Part shown: piece after piece, positions 1 to 7,110 of the stretch
Layout: the number at the start of each line of letters is the position of its first letter
Numbering within the stretch: position 1 is the first letter of the stretch
Assembly: GCA_024276455.1 (NCBI GenBank)
Contig: JAJRXE010000508.1
Coordinates: 1-7,917, forward strand
Source of the DNA: Calditrichota bacterium
GTDB taxonomy: Bacteria; Calditrichota; Calditrichia; RBG-13-44-9
Direction: 5' to 3'
DNA length: 7,917 nt
The notes under the pieces: model-generated
Databases searched by the model: none
Told to the model about the DNA's origin: nothing
What the model saw: the letters and a program-made list of their open reading frames with translations, nothing else
Program-made: the position numbers and the translations under genes

Positions 1-540
1 GCCAACACCCAGATATATATTGTCAATCAAGGCAATCAGCCAAACCCGATCGGAGTCTCCGGTGAAATGCTCATCGGCGGAACAGGCGTCACAAAAGGCT
101 ATCTGAATCGTCCGGAACTGACCGCCCAGAAGTTTGTCCCCGATCCCTTTTCGCCCCAGCCCGGGGCACGTCTCTACCGTTCCGGAGATCTGGCGCGGTT
201 TCTACCGGATGGCGACATTGAGTACCTCGGTCGAATCGACAACCAGGTAAAAATTCGGGGATTTCGCATTGAGTTAGGGGAGATCGAGAATCTGTTAACA
301 CAGGTGCCCGAGGTGCAGGAGGCGGTCGTTCTGGTACGGGAAGATATTCCCGGCGACAAGCGGTTGGTGGCTTATTTAATTCCCAAAGTAGGGGACAACA
401 TTAATCTCGCTGCTTTGAAAGAGTTCTTAAAATCCCGTTTACCGGAATACATGGTGCCGGCATCGTTTATGGTAATGGAGGAATTTCCGCTAACCGCCAA
501 TGGCAAGATCGATCGCCGGGCGCTGCCCAAACCGGACTAC
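1..540 (+). other. Adenylation domain, C-terminal part only (module 1)
   Basis: Motifs A6 to A10 are present in order, ending with the catalytic lysine of NGK at 505-507. The substrate pocket (A4-A5) lies before the window, so specificity cannot be read. This domain is uninterrupted. Between its A8-side strand (LVAYLIPK, ending near 390) and A9 (439) there are only about 16 residues, which makes it a useful internal control for the interrupted domain of the next module. Confidence 0.95.
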
Positions 541-3500
541 CGCGCGGGAGGCGAAGACCGTTACGTGGCGCCCCAAACCCCCACCGAAGAGGTGCTGGCC
601 AACGTCATGGCAAAAATTTTAAATGTCGAACGGGTTGGGGCCCGGGATAATTTCTTCGAGCTGGGCGGACACAGTTTGCTGGCCACCCAGCTTCGTTCTC
701 GGATTAAGAATATTTTTGAAGTTGACATTCCTTTGACAACCCTGTTTGAATTTCCGGTGGTGGAAGACCTGGCCAGAGAAATCGATCAGGCGCGTTTGCA
801 CCAGCAGGGATTCCAGGAAACCCGAATCCCGACGGTTCCCCGCGAGGGCGATTTACCCCTCTCTTTTGCCCAACAACGACTCTGGTTTCTGGATCAGTTG
901 GAACCCGGCAATCCTTTTTACAACATCCCTCAGGCCTTTCGGTTGCGGGGGAAGCTGGATATCGCCGCTTTTCATAAAGCGGTCGACGAGGTGGTGCGGC
1001 GTCACGAGATTCTCCGCACCGTTATCGAAACAGTGGAAGGGCAACCCCGCCAGGTCATTCATCCGCCGTTTTCGGTTGAACTCCCCTTAATCGATGTCTC
1101 GGAGCTTTCCGCCCCAGAGCAGGAACAGCTAATCGAAAAACTTTCTCTGGAGGAAGCTACCCAGTCGTTTTTCCTGGATCGCTTACCGCTTTTCCGGTTA
1201 AAAATGTTGCGACTCTCTCCGGATGACCATGTGCTCTTCCTGACCATGCATCACATCATCTCGGACGGCTGGTCCACCGGAATCATGGTGAAAGAGATTG
1301 CCACCCTTTACCAGGCATTTGCGAAGGGGTTGCCATCTCCTTTACCACCTTTGCCGATTCAGTACGCCGATTTTGCCGCCTGGCAGCGCCGGTGGATGAG
1401 CGGAGAGGTTTTTGACCAGCAGATGAACTATTGGAAGAAGAAGTTGGCCGATGCCCCGGAGATTCTGAATCTGCCGACCGATCGGCCGCGTCCGGCCAAC
1501 CAGACTTTCCGGGGGAAGCACAAAGCCTTCACACTTTCCAAAAAATTAAGTCGGGAATTGACCCGCCTGAGCCGACAGGAAGGGGTAACCCTGTTTATGA
1601 CCCTTCTGGCGGCGTTTAAAGTGCTGCTGCATGTGTACAGTCGCCAGGACGACATTTGCGTGGGAACACCCATTGCCAATCGGGGACGGGCCGAACTGGA
1701 AGACCTGATTGGCTTCTTTGTAAACACCCTGGTGATGCGAACCGACCTTTCCGGCAATCCTTCCTTCCGGGAGCTGTTGCAACGCGTCCGGGAGACGGCT
1801 CTGGAGGCCTATGCGCATCAGGATATTCCGTTCGAGAAGTTGGTGGATGCGTTAAGTCCGGAGCGTAACCTGAGCCATTCGCCGCTTTTTCAGGTAATGT
1901 TTGTGCTGCAAAACGCCGCCACTCAGCGGTTGGCTCTGCCGGGAATGGAACTGGAAGCGCTCCGGGTTGAAAACGGCATTTCGCAGTTCGATTTAACCCT
2001 GATCGTGTCCGAACATCCCGACCGCTTTATGGGGTCGTTTGAATACAACGTGGATTTATTCGACGATGCCACCATCGACCGAATGATTGTTCATTTCCAG
2101 AATCTGTTGAAAGCCATTGTGGCCAATCCGCAAAAGAAAAATTCCGAATACCCCCTACTCTCCAACCGGGAGCAGTACCAGATTCTGGTGGAATGGAACC
2201 AGACGGAACGGGATTTTGGAGAACCCTATTTGTTGCATCGTCTGTTTGAAGAGCGGGTGCTGGAACGGCCCACTGCGCTGGCGGTCGTTTCCGATAGCGA
2301 AAAGATTAGCTACCAGAATTTGAACGAACGGGCCAATCAGTTAGCCCATTATTTGATCGAGCTGGGCGTGAAGCCGGAGATGCGGGTCGGCATTGCTCTG
2401 GAGCGTTCGGTGGACATGCTGGTGGCGTTGCTGGGGATTTTAAAAAGCGGCGCCGCTTACCTGCCGCTGGATCCGAACTATCCGCAGGAACGGCTCCATT
2501 ACATGATTCAAAATTCCCAGACAAAATGGGTGGTAACCCAGTCTTCTCTGCTGGAGCATTTTGCCAATATGGAGTTTGAACCAATCCTGCTGGATCGGGA
2601 TCGGGAGAAAATACAGAGTGCCAGCACGGATAATCCGGGTGTTGCGGTGCAACCGGAAAATCTGGCCTACGTTATTTACACCTCCGGATCCACCGGACTC
2701 CCCAAAGGGGTTCAGGTGAGCCATGCCTCGGTGGTGAATCACAATAAGGCGGTGAAAGAATTGTTCGGACTTACCGCCAAAGACCGGGTGCTCCAGTTTG
2801 CCACCATCAATTTCGATGCGGCGGTGGAAGAAATTTTCCCCACCTGGCTGGCGGGTGCCACCCTGGTTCTGCGTGGAAATGAAATCCTGCTGTCCGGAGA
2901 AGAATTGTTGGATCTGGTGGAGCGGCACAAAGTAACCGTACTGGATTTACCGACGGCGTACTGGCACGAACTGGTTTCCCAGATGCACCTCAACAATTTA
3001 AAAGTGCCGGAACAGTTGCGCCTGGTGATTCTGGGTGGCGACAAAGCCTCGCCGGAGAAATTCCGGCTCTGGAATCAGGCCGGAGGGCGGAAGATCTGTT
3101 TAATTAATACCTACGGTCCCACCGAGGGCACCATTATTTCCATTGCTTACCCGGTACGTCGTCAGGATCAAGGCTCAGAGGAACTCGTTGACCTGCCCAT
3201 CGGTAAACCGATTGCCAACACCAAAGCGTACGTGCTGGACAACCATTTGCGTCTGGTGCCGGTGGGGGTGCCCGGAGAGCTTTATCTCGGCGGTGCCTGT
3301 GTGGCCCGGGGGTACTTGAATCGGCCGGAGCTTACCGCCGAACGATTCCTTCCCGACCCCTTTAGCAATCAAGCGGGTGCCCGCCTGTACCGAACGGGTG
3401 ATCTGGTCCGCTATCTGCCGGATGGTAACATTCAGTTCCTGGGGCGGGTCGACGAACAGGTGAAAGTGCGCGGTTACCGCATTGAGCTAAATGAAATTGA

Positions 3501-5787
3501 AGAAGCGTTGTTGCAGCACCCGGCGGTGCGCGAAGCGGTGGTGGTTGCCCGGGAAGACGAGCCTGGACAAAAACGGCTAATCGCGTATTGCGTTCCGAAA
3601 GTGCTGGTGCGTCCCCGGGACAACGATCGGCGACGCCATGTCCGGGTTCCGCTGGAGGGAACCGTGCGCCTGCTCGGAAAAGAAACTTCTGTTCAGGTGC
3701 AGGAAAAAGCCGATCTCTCGCTGGGTGGCTTGAGTCTTGCGCTCGATGTCAGCGATTGGAAACCGCATGAGCCGGTCCGCTTGATTTTGAATCTACCGAA
3801 ATTTGAAAAAGAATTGGAGCTGGAAGGCGAAATTGCCTGGGTACACGACCACCGAATGGGGATTCGTTTTAAGGATCTCAGCGTACCTCAGCGGGAATCG
3901 CTTGAAGAAATGGTGGAAAAGATCATCCAAGAGCAGCAGGTGTTTCAGGGGGAATTACGCGGTTTCTTGATGGCGAAACTCCCGGAATACATGATTCCTT
4001 CCGCTTTCGTGATTTTAGACGAGCTGCCCAAAACCCCCAGCGGGAAAATCAATAAAAAAGCCCTGCCGCAGCCGGAAATTGGGCGCGACGAGATGGAAAC
4101 CGAATACGTGGCGCCGCGCACGCTGAAAGAGAAGCAACTGGTGGAAATCTGGCAGGAAATTCTGGGGGTGGAAAAGATTGGTGTGCAGGACAATTTCTTC
4201 GAGTTAGGGGGCGATTCCATCCTCAGTATTCAGATGATTGCCCGGGCGAAACAGGTGGGATTGCAAATCACCCCTATGCAAGTATTTCAACATCAGACGA
4301 TTGAAAAACTGGCGGCGGTAGCCGGTTCCACCACCGCCATTAAAGCCGAGCAGGGCATCGTGACCGGCGACGTCCCGCTGACCCCCATTCAACACTGGTT
4401 TTTCGACCAGCATTTCGAGAATCCCCATCACTGGAATCAGACCTTACTATTCCAGGTTAAAGAAAATATTTCCTACCAGCAACTGGAAGAGATGGTGATG
4501 CACATTTTGATGCACCACGACGCTCTCCGCTTACGTTTTCAAGAAAGCGAAGGGGGATGGCATCAGTTCAACACCGGAATGAACGGCGCCGTGCCCATCG
4601 CGTATGTGGATCTTTCCGGCATCGATCCGGAGCAGCATTCCCGGATTATCGAGCGGGAATGTCAGGCTTTCCAGGCATCTTTGAATATTTCGCAGGGTCC
4701 GCTGGCTCGTTTCGCTTACTTTTATCTGGGAGAACAGACCCCGGCACGATTGCTGATTACCATTCACCACCTGTCCGTGGACGGAATCTCCTGGCGCATT
4801 TTGATGGAAGATTTTCAGATTGCCTGGCAACAGGTTAAAAATGGACAGCCCATTAAACTACCGCCCAAGAGCAGTTCCTATCGGCAATGGGCAAACCATT
4901 TGCGGGACTATGCCCGCTCTTCCCGGGAATTGCGTAAGGAGCTGGATTACTGGTTCAGTCTCCCCTTTGAAAAAGTGACTCCGCTTCCGGTGGATTTGCC
5001 CGGCGGTAGTAATCTGGAAAGCGACACGCAAACGGTGAGAAAAGCGTTGAACCCCGAAGAAACCGCCGCCTTACTGCAGGAAGTTCCCACAAAGTTTAAC
5101 GCCACGATTAACGAAATTATGCTGACCGCCCTGGTACGCGCGTTTTCTCGCTGGACCGGGAAACGGACCCTCCTGCTGGAAATGGAAGGACACGGCCGGG
5201 AAGATCTGTTCGAAGACCTGGACATTTCGCGAACGGTCGGCTGGTTTACCTCCGTTTATCCGGTGCTTCTGCAATTGGGTTCCACCATTACCGCCCGGGA
5301 ATCGTTAAAGTTTGTGAAGGAACAGTACCGGAAAATTCCCAAAAACGGGGTGAATTTTGGGGTGATTCGTTATTTGTTGGCCGATCCGGAAGTGCAAGAG
5401 AAGCTGAAGCAGCTTCCCGCCGCCCAGGTCAGTTTTAATTACCTGGGGCAAATAGATCAGGGGCTCCCCACCGATTCGGTGTTCAGTCTGGCGCCGGAAT
5501 ATGCCGGACGGGATCGCGCCCCCAACAATCACCGGACCCATCTGATTGATGTGACCTCGCTGGTAAGCGACAATACCCTGCATGTGCGAATGAGTTACAG
5601 CGGGCAAATGTACCGCCCGGAATCCATGGAGGAATTGGTGGAAAATTACCTGGACGAGCTGCGGGCATTGATTCAACAGGCTAAAGAACCGGAGGAGGAT
5701 GTCTACACGGCTTCGGATTTCCCTCTGGCAAATCTCGATCAGAAAAAATTGGATAAATTACTGGGAAAATTAAACAAAAAGAAGTAA
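1..5787 (+). CDS. Non-ribosomal peptide synthetase, 5'-truncated: (A)-T-C-A[PilZ]-T-E
   Basis: Multimodular NRPS; the frame is open from base 1 (1928 residues visible) and the real start lies upstream, because the first adenylation domain begins just before motif A6. The ATG at 67 is internal. Order seen: partial A (A6 at 61, A7 YRSGDL at 175, A8 at 229, A9 LPEYMVP at 439, A10 NGKIDR at 499); T with LGGHS, phosphopantetheine Ser at 673; C with RLWFL near 889, RHEILRT at 1000, HHIISDGWS at 1249, FFVNTL near 1714; second A (A1 2305, A2 2440, A3 TSGSTG 2680, A4 2812, A5 NTYGPTEG 3106, A6 3274, A7 YRTGDL 3388, A8 3442, A9 LPEYMIP 3979, A10 SGKINKK 4039); T with LGGDS, Ser at 4216; E domain 4369-5640. 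It adds two residues to a peptide, the second converted to D form. A PilZ domain interrupts the second A domain between A8 and A9. The C domain looks LCL type, consistent with no E domain in the preceding module. Cytoplasmic enzyme; no signal peptide or membrane segment seen. The peptide product is unknown. Confidence 0.97.
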   Translation, partial: ANTQIYIVNQGNQPNPIGVSGEMLIGGTGVTKGYLNRPELTAQKFVPDPFSPQPGARLYRSGDLARFLPDGDIEYLGRIDNQVKIRGFRIELGEIENLLTQVPEVQEAVVLVREDIPGDKRLVAYLIPKVGDNINLAALKEFLKSRLPEYMVPASFMVMEEFPLTANGKIDRRALPKPDYRAGGEDRYVAPQTPTEEVLANVMAKILNVERVGARDNFFELGGHSLLATQLRSRIKNIFEVDIPLTTLFEFPVVEDLAREIDQARLHQQGFQETRIPTVPREGDLPLSFAQQRLWFLDQLEPGNPFYNIPQAFRLRGKLDIAAFHKAVDEVVRRHEILRTVIETVEGQPRQVIHPPFSVELPLIDVSELSAPEQEQLIEKLSLEEATQSFFLDRLPLFRLKMLRLSPDDHVLFLTMHHIISDGWSTGIMVKEIATLYQAFAKGLPSPLPPLPIQYADFAAWQRRWMSGEVFDQQMNYWKKKLADAPEILNLPTDRPRPANQTFRGKHKAFTLSKKLSRELTRLSRQEGVTLFMTLLAAFKVLLHVYSRQDDICVGTPIANRGRAELEDLIGFFVNTLVMRTDLSGNPSFRELLQRVRETALEAYAHQDIPFEKLVDALSPERNLSHSPLFQVMFVLQNAATQRLALPGMELEALRVENGISQFDLTLIVSEHPDRFMGSFEYNVDLFDDATIDRMIVHFQNLLKAIVANPQKKNSEYPLLSNREQYQILVEWNQTERDFGEPYLLHRLFEERVLERPTALAVVSDSEKISYQNLNERANQLAHYLIELGVKPEMRVGIALERSVDMLVALLGILKSGAAYLPLDPNYPQERLHYMIQNSQTKWVVTQSSLLEHFANMEFEPILLDRDREKIQSASTDNPGVAVQPENLAYVIYTSGSTGLPKGVQVSHASVVNHNKAVKELFGLTAKDRVLQFATINFDAAVEEIFPTWLAGATLVLRGNEILLSGEELLDLVERHKVTVLDLPTAYWHELVSQMHLNNLKVPEQLRLVILGGDKASPEKFRLWNQAGGRKICLINTYGPTEGTIISIAYPVRRQDQGSEELVDLPIGKPIANTKAYVLDNHLRLVPVGVPGELYLGGACVARGYLNRPELTAERFLPDPFSNQAGARLYRTGDLVRYLPDGNIQFLGRVDEQVKVRGYRIELNEIEEALLQHPAVREAVVVAREDEPGQKRLIAYCVPKVLVRPRDNDRRRHVRVPLEGTVRLLGKETSVQVQEKADLSLGGLSLALDVSDWKPHEPVRLILNLPKFEKELELEGEIAWVHDHRMGIRFKDLSVPQRESLEEMVEKIIQEQQVFQGELRGFLMAKLPEYMIPSAFVILDELPKTPSGKINKKALPQPEIGRDEMETEYVAPRTLKEKQLVEIWQEILGVEKIGVQDNFFELGGDSILSIQMIARAKQVGLQITPMQVFQHQTIEKLAAVAGSTTAIKAEQGIVTGDVPLTPIQHWFFDQHFENPHHWNQTLLFQVKENISYQQLEEMVMHILMHHDALRLRFQESEGGWHQFNTGMNGAVPIAYVDLSGIDPEQHSRIIERECQAFQASLNISQGPLARFAYFYLGEQTPARLLITIHHLSVDGISWRILMEDFQIAWQQVKNGQPIKLPPKSSSYRQWANHLRDYARSSRELRKELDYWFSLPFEKVTPLPVDLPGGSNLESDTQTVRKALNPEETAALLQEVPTKFNATINEIMLTALVRAFSRWTGKRTLLLEMEGHGREDLFEDLDISRTVGWFTSVYPVLLQLGSTITARESLKFVKEQYRKIPKNGVNFGVIRYLLADPEVQEKLKQLPAAQVSFNYLGQIDQGLPTDSVFSLAPEYAGRDRAPNNHRTHLIDVTSLVSDNTLHVRMSYSGQMYRPESMEELVENYLDELRALIQQAKEPEEDVYTASDFPLANLDQKKLDKLLGKLNKKK
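565..795 (+). other. Peptidyl carrier (T/PCP) domain, module 1
   Basis: Carrier-protein core DNFFELGGHSLLA at 646-684. The serine at 673-675 is the expected 4'-phosphopantetheine attachment site. The LGGHS form is the version usually found before a condensation domain, and a condensation domain does follow here. Confidence 0.95.
838..2130 (+). other. Condensation domain, LCL-like
   Basis: Forms the peptide bond between the residue on the module 1 carrier and the amino acid on the module 2 carrier. Visible motifs are SFAQQRLWFL (C1, from 862), RHEILRT (C2, 1000), HHIISDGWS (C3, 1249-1275, catalytic second His at 1252), YADFAAWQ (C4, 1363), GFFVNTLVMR (C5, 1711), HQDIPFEKLVD (C6, 1816) and SPLFQVMF (C7, 1879). 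The C1 form and the absence of an upstream epimerization domain fit an L-donor, L-acceptor condensation domain. Confidence 0.92.
2221..4080 (+). other. Adenylation domain interrupted by PilZ (module 2)
   Basis: Activates an amino acid with ATP and loads it on the following carrier. All ten core motifs are present, A1 to A8 before the insertion and A9-A10 after it. The catalytic lysine of SGK is at 4045-4047. Pocket residues read by hand alignment to GrsA PheA are D235 (2815), A236, E239 (2827), D278 (2944), I299, G301, T322, I330, I331 and K517. Two acidic side chains in the pocket (E239, D278) would suit a positively charged side chain such as Lys or Orn, but this is inference. The domain is about 110 residues longer than usual because of the insertion at 3601-3945. 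Confidence 0.93.
3601..3945 (+). other. PilZ domain (putative c-di-GMP receptor) inserted in the adenylation domain
   Basis: About 115 residues (1201-1315 of the visible protein) separate the A-subdomain strand LIAYCVPK (ending 3600) from the helix before A9 LPEYMIP (3979). They match no adenylation sequence but carry the PilZ signature. RRxxxR is read as DRRRHVR (Arg at 3628, 3631 and 3643). DxSxxG follows as DLSLGG (3712-3729), 23 residues after the last Arg. A beta-strand pattern comes next with GEIAW (3826-3840) and MGIRF (3856-3870), then a terminal helix to about 3930. In known PilZ proteins the two motifs bind cyclic di-GMP. All key residues are retained, so ligand binding is plausible. 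Codon choice looks like that of the flanks and there are no stops. A control role over amino-acid activation is inference. Confidence 0.93.
4108..4320 (+). other. Peptidyl carrier (T/PCP) domain, module 2, of the pre-epimerization type
   Basis: Core DNFFELGGDSILS at 4189-4227 with the phosphopantetheine serine at 4216-4218. The LGGDS form, with Asp before the modified Ser, is typical of carriers that serve an epimerization domain, and one follows directly. Confidence 0.94.
4369..5640 (+). other. Epimerization (E) domain
   Basis: Converts the carrier-bound L-residue to a D/L mix, so the next module receives the D form. Motifs: PIQHWF (4384-4401), HHLSVDGISWRIL (4765-4803, catalytic second His at 4768), EGHGRE (5185-5202, catalytic Glu first), RTVGWFTSVYP (5230-5262), GVNFGVIRYL (5347-5376) and FNYLGQ (5434-5451). 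The GVNFG segment departs slightly from the usual GxGYG. The catalytic His and Glu are intact, so the domain looks active. Confidence 0.94.
5692..5784 (+). other. C-terminal docking tail (donor COM-like helix)
   Basis: After the E domain the protein ends in a short segment containing TASDF (from about 5707), then a Leu/Lys-rich helix ending in NKKK before the TAA at 5785. Tails of the form SDF plus an amphipathic helix are typical donor communication (COM) segments at the end of E-domain NRPSs such as those of the tyrocidine and surfactin systems. Its partner would be the N-terminus of the next gene. Assigned by position and pattern, not by an alignment. Confidence 0.7.
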
Positions 5788-5797
5788 GGGTGTGACC
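5786..5797 (+). promoter_or_regulatory. Ribosome binding site for the second NRPS gene
   Basis: AAGGG at 5786-5790 overlaps the stop codon of the first gene. It lies 7 bases before GTG 5798 and 13 before ATG 5804, so spacing favours the GTG. There is no room for a promoter or terminator between the genes, so they are probably co-transcribed and possibly translationally coupled. Confidence 0.6.
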
Positions 5798-7110
5798 GTG
5801 AGTATGAAGAATATTGAAGACATTTATCCGCTTTCTCCCATGCAACAGGGAATGTTATTTCACAGCATTGCCAATCCCGATTCCGGGGTGTACGTGGAAC
5901 AAATGCACGTGGTGCTGGAAGGGGATTTGAACATAGAGGCGTTTGAACGCGCCTGGCATACCATCGTTCAACGCCATTCCATTTTCCGCACGGCTTTTGT
6001 GTGGGAAGACCTGGACGAACCGGTTCAGGTGGTGCAGCGAAAGGTGGAATTGAAATTAAACCAGTTGGATTACTCCGGGCTCGCTCCCGAAGCGCTTCAA
6101 AAACAAACCGAACGGTTTCTGGAAGAAGACCTGACCCGCGGATTCGACCTCACCGAACCGCCCCTGATGCGAATCACGCTCATTAAAGAAAGTGCCAACC
6201 GCTACCGCTTTGTCTGGACCCACCATCATCTTTTACTGGATGGGTGGTCTTTGCCCATTGTGATGCAGGAGCTGTTTTTGCTGTACGAAGGGTATTCTCG
6301 CGGCGAAGCGTTACGGTTGCCTCCTTCCAGACCGTATCGGGAATATATTGCCTGGCTGCAGCAACAGGATTTGAAAAAGGCGGAAGAGTTCTGGCGGAAA
6401 CTGTTGAGCGGCTTTACCACCCCCACGCCGCTGGTAATGGAACGCTCTCGCAAACTGACTTTTTCCGGTACGGAGGATTACCGCAAAGAACAGGTCTTCC
6501 TTTCGGAAGCGCTAACTCAGCGATTAGAGCAGCTGGCCCGGGACAATAAGCTGACCTTGAACACCATTTTTCAGGTGGCCTGGGGATTACTGCTGAACAA
6601 ATATACGGGCATGGACGACGTAGTGTTTGGAGCGACGGTTTCCGGCCGTCCGCCGGATTTACCGGGAGTCGATTCCATGGTCGGCCTTTTCATCAATACT
6701 CTGCCGGTACGGCAAACATTCCACCCGGAAACCTCCTTGCTGGAGCATTTGAAGGGTTTGCAGTTGCAACAGGCGGAAATCCGCCAGTACGAATACACTC
6801 CGCTGGTGCAGATCAAAAACTGGTGTGAGATTCCGCGGGAATTGCCTTTGTTCGAAAGCATTTTAGTGTTCGAGAATTATCCGGTGGACGAATCTTTAAA
6901 ACAGCAAAAAAGCAGTTTGCGGGTGATTAATCACAAATCCTTCGAACGGACCAATTACCCCCTTACGGTAGTGGTTTCGCCGGGGAAGCAAATTCCCTTA
7001 CTAATCGCTTTCGAACAAAGTCGTTTCAGACCGGAAATTGTTCAGCAGATGTTGCGCCATCTGCAGCAATTGTTAGAACAGATGGCTGCCGATCCGGAGC
7101 GGAAATTAAG
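5798..7110 (+). other. Condensation domain, DCL-like, with N-terminal acceptor COM-like segment
   Basis: The first residues (MKNIEDIYPLSPMQQG from 5804) place the C1 motif about ten residues from the N-terminus, as in acceptor COM regions of TycB- or SrfAC-like proteins. The domain should join the D-aminoacyl peptide from the first protein to the amino acid activated by the following A domain. The catalytic HHxxxDG is intact. Confidence 0.82.

Noticed and set aside
67..69. ATG at 67 as the start of the first NRPS gene
   Set aside because: The frame is open to base 1 and the codons before it encode adenylation sequence leading into motif A6, so this Met is internal (GEMLIGG).
61..300. Possible recent duplication between the first and second adenylation domains (61-300 against 3274-3500)
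   Set aside because: The protein motifs match because of family conservation, but the DNA is well diverged throughout, with no long identical tract suggesting recent duplication or gene conversion.
746..1090. Overlapping + strand open frame inside the condensation domain
   Set aside because: Out-of-frame shadow of the NRPS with no recognisable domain and no ribosome binding site that stands out.
3577..3768. Minus-strand open frame opposite the PilZ region
   Set aside because: Its translation has no recognisable domain, while the + frame gives a clear PilZ signature. It is an antisense shadow.
3601..3945. PilZ segment as an assembly chimera or a separate gene inserted by a mobile element
   Set aside because: There is no stop, frameshift, flanking repeat or start signal. 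The A domain resumes in frame at the expected place and codon choice looks alike. Read-level confirmation would still be useful.
3601..3945. Insertion as an N-methyltransferase, as commonly found between A8 and A9
   Set aside because: It is far too short (about 115 residues against roughly 400), lacks a glycine-rich SAM-binding motif, and instead shows the PilZ motifs.
5400..5416. Perfect inverted repeat GAAGCTG-AAG-CAGCTTC, a possible terminator or hairpin
   Set aside because: It lies within the E-domain coding sequence (EKLKQLP), has no T-run after it, and is explained by codon choice.
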